Shown: one piece after another, positions 62,211-64,000 of the stretch | Position numbering within the stretch: the first letter of the stretch is position 1 | How the letters are laid out: the number at the start of each line of letters is the position of its first letter | NCBI GenBank assembly: GCA_016716385.1 | Contig: JADJWL010000025.1 | Location: 1,034,694-1,098,693, forward strand | Length of the DNA: 64,000 nt | Direction: 5' to 3' | Origin: Bryobacterales bacterium | Lineage (GTDB): Bacteria > Acidobacteriota > Terriglobia > Bryobacterales > Bryobacteraceae | The notes under the pieces: model-generated | Told to the model about the DNA's origin: nothing | What the model saw: only the letters and a program-made list of their open reading frames with translations | Database searches by the model: none | Made by a program: the position numbers and the translations under genes

Positions 62211-63017
62211 ATGGGCCTAGTCGCAGCTACAGATGGGGAAAAACTCTGCGATTTGCTAAACCACAAGCACCTCGAAGGGGGTGCGTGGGTCGAACTCGCA
62301 GCCCTTCTAAGACGAACCGGCAGAGACTCCCATCTCGTGGAGTTCTTTCGTGAACTCGCTGCAGTAAATACGACCGGGCGAATTGTGGTAGCTGGACGCT
62401 CGTTGAGCGAACAGTATGAATTCGGTGGCCCTGTTTTTGACGGGCTCTTTCGGGAACACCTCCGATCCGTTCTGGGCTTCACTAATCGTGACGTCGATGA
62501 AGTCTTCCGCTTCAGTCGCCGGGCCGTTGCAGCCGCGCTTGAGAGCCCAACGAAGGGACTTCAACGTCAATTACGCAACTGGGCTGAGGTGCGGCACTCG
62601 CATTGTTACATGTGCAATGTTCCAATGGACTTTGAGGAGACGGAGTCACACACGTCCTTCACATTGGAGCACGTCTGGCCTCGCGCCTACGGCGGGAACA
62701 GCATCGCTGAGAATCTTATGCCCGCTTGCAGTGCCTGCAATTCTAATAAGAAACGGCACTTCGCTACTTGGGCAATGCCCGCCGTCCAATCGCTCCTTCT
62801 CGGCCTTAGTCCCACCCCCCAGCGACTCGACGAAATCGACGGAAGTTTCAAATTCGCGCTCCACTACCGAGCAGCGCACAGGTTCGCAATCCTGAATCAC
62901 TGCTCGCGGAAGAATGCTTTTCTTAAGATCGGCCCGTGGACCGACATCCGGCTACGCGACGACGACGATGTTGCAGACTTCTTCAATCTGGAGAATCATG
63001 ACCCAGCCTACTTTTAG
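62211..63017 (+). CDS. HNH endonuclease in the deazaguanine operon
   Basis: A 268-residue protein with a C-terminal HNH domain at about residues 125-175: CYMCNVPMDF, then TLEHVWPRAYGGNSIAENLMPACSACNSNKKRH with the catalytic His and Cys-pair zinc ligands. The N-terminal 120 residues are helical and not recognised. ATG 62211 has GGGGG at 7 bases; GTG 62205 is possible. Sitting among the modification genes it may cut unmodified DNA, as a restriction arm, but could equally be an accessory nuclease. A 55-base gap separates it from the second DpdB-like gene. Confidence 0.8.
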   Translation: MGLVAATDGEKLCDLLNHKHLEGGAWVELAALLRRTGRDSHLVEFFRELAAVNTTGRIVVAGRSLSEQYEFGGPVFDGLFREHLRSVLGFTNRDVDEVFRFSRRAVAAALESPTKGLQRQLRNWAEVRHSHCYMCNVPMDFEETESHTSFTLEHVWPRAYGGNSIAENLMPACSACNSNKKRHFATWAMPAVQSLLLGLSPTPQRLDEIDGSFKFALHYRAAHRFAILNHCSRKNAFLKIGPWTDIRLRDDDDVADFFNLENHDPAYF

Positions 63018-63029
63018 GGAGCTTGATCA

Positions 63030-64000
63030 ATGAGCCATTACCGATACGAGTGCTTACTTGTGCGCCAAAGGGATGATGCTGCCGCGCCAACGTTCGTTGC
63101 TTTTCACGCACCGGCCTCGGAGGTTCTCGCGTGGTCCGCGATCCGTAGATTGGAAGAAGAACCCGGAGCACCGCAGAGACAGACGAGTCCAGCCAAAGTC
63201 AAGGCAATAAGACGCTTTCTCGAGGGCGATGCCCGGAACACAATTCCGACATCGGTAATTATCACACTCGACTTAAGCCGCGAGCATCTTGCGGTTGACG
63301 ACCGGTACACCTCGGTGGCGGTGCTGGAGTTCGATTACGTTGAAGGAGAGCCCAAGCCGGGACTCGTCATCGACGGACAACACCGATTGCTCGGAGTGCA
63401 ATCATTCGCCGAAGGAGCCCGCGTTAGCGTCGTTGCATTGCTCGATGTCGATGACATGGAGAAGGCTTTTCAGTTTCTCGTGATAAACAACAAAGCCTCA
63501 AAGGTCTCCGTGGACCACATCCGTGCGCTCGCTCTGCACTACACGGAGGAATCACTCAAGGAGCGACTTGCGACCGCACGCCTCAACCTCAACCCCAACG
63601 TTGGCTTTGTTGGCTTGGTTAACGACGATTCTGATAGTCCGTTCCGAGGAATGGTGTCCTGGCCACTTACCCCTGAGCCGAATCGCATTGTCACCCCCAC
63701 GTCAATCGAATCCTCCATTTCTTACATACAGCAGCAGAAGGTTCGAGAGTTCTCTAGCGATGATGTACTCCTGGAGTTTTTCTACTCCATCTGGCGGCGA
63801 ATCTCGGAGCGCTGGCCGGAACTTTGGAACCGAGACTCTCGATTGCTTTCGAAAGTGGGTGTCATCTGCATGACCCAGTACATGACGGACGTACTGGTCT
63901 CGCTATATGATTTGGGCAGACTGGACGTCTCAGATCCGGATGCCGTATCGGCCTCTACGAATGAAATCCTTGGCTACCAGGAGCGTCGGTTCTGGATCGG
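63030..64000 (+). CDS. DGQHR-domain protein, third copy, DndB-like (partial, cut by window end)
   Basis: 323 codons are visible before the edge. The motif is VIDGQHRLLGV (Asp near residue 115), then FQFLVINNKASKVS. This is the classic DGQHR form of DndB-like proteins and differs from the DGQQR form of the two DpdB-like copies. The C-terminal half (LLEFFYSIWRRISERWPELW, then SKVGVICMTQYM) parallels the same region of the other copies. It starts 12 bases after the HNH gene. DndB proteins act as regulators in phosphorothioation systems; here it may regulate or act with the HNH nuclease. Confidence 0.82.
   Translation, partial: MSHYRYECLLVRQRDDAAAPTFVAFHAPASEVLAWSAIRRLEEEPGAPQRQTSPAKVKAIRRFLEGDARNTIPTSVIITLDLSREHLAVDDRYTSVAVLEFDYVEGEPKPGLVIDGQHRLLGVQSFAEGARVSVVALLDVDDMEKAFQFLVINNKASKVSVDHIRALALHYTEESLKERLATARLNLNPNVGFVGLVNDDSDSPFRGMVSWPLTPEPNRIVTPTSIESSISYIQQQKVREFSSDDVLLEFFYSIWRRISERWPELWNRDSRLLSKVGVICMTQYMTDVLVSLYDLGRLDVSDPDAVSASTNEILGYQERRFWI

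Noticed and set aside
1..64000. CRISPR array
   Set aside because: No regularly spaced repeats of 24-40 bases; only short adjacent tandem duplications were seen.
58618..64000. Phosphorothioation (Dnd) system based on the DGQHR proteins
   Set aside because: No dndA, C, D or E genes; the dpdA and preQ0 genes point to deazaguanine instead.

Overview
The window is GC-rich, gene-dense bacterial chromosome. Its gene content suggests an acidobacterium of the Solibacter/Bryobacter type: a class II aldolase next to one hexameric and three pentameric microcompartment shell proteins, a CarD regulator, a secreted SGNH/DUF1080 hydrolase, a Tat-type secreted aminotransferase and a 560-residue S1 protein. 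The lineage is an inference from content, not from a marker comparison.

Layout. Positions 1-8903 hold the distal part of a phage-type tail module (two DUF2460-like proteins, a hub/gpJ-like protein, a fibre-like protein and a 913-residue protein ending in a glycosidase-like domain). Positions 8912-45332 are mostly core genome: an orphan nuoM, comF-HNH, a degenerate receiver/anti-sigma kinase, ribosomal protein S1, secreted enzymes, an alpha-glucan phosphorylase, CarD, an MFS transporter, a Phd/VapC-like toxin-antitoxin pair, a rhomboid protease, the microcompartment set, a fluoride channel, a nitrogen block (glnA, MOSC protein, glnE), xseA, pilT, a PLP decarboxylase, an HD-GYP response regulator and tRNA-Phe(GAA).

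From the tRNA to the right edge the sequence looks like an accessory island. It holds a broken NAD(P)-binding gene, a subtilisin-like protease plus AAA ATPase pair resembling the IteS/IteA anti-phage pair, phage-derived genes (two P27-type terminase small subunit copies, one a fragment, and a ParB-methyltransferase fusion), and then a tightly overlapping operon from 55442 to beyond 64000. That operon encodes an HTH regulator, QueC, QueD, FolE2, a DUF6884-like protein, a DpdB-like DGQQR protein, a DpdA-type transglycosylase, a second DpdB-like protein, an HNH nuclease and a third DGQHR protein cut by the window end. I read it as a Dpd-type system: the first genes make preQ0 and DpdA with a DpdB-like partner inserts it into DNA. 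The HNH and third DGQHR proteins may be the restriction or control arm. Duplicated DpdB-like proteins around DpdA and the lack of queE in the window are the unusual points.

At least seven genes carry single-base frame disruptions (tail hub, beta-barrel protein, comF 5' end, a secreted protein at 24150, an antitoxin start, an SDR gene and the subtilisin-like protease). Some may be real decay in the island, but their number, also in core genes, makes assembly indels a serious possibility.
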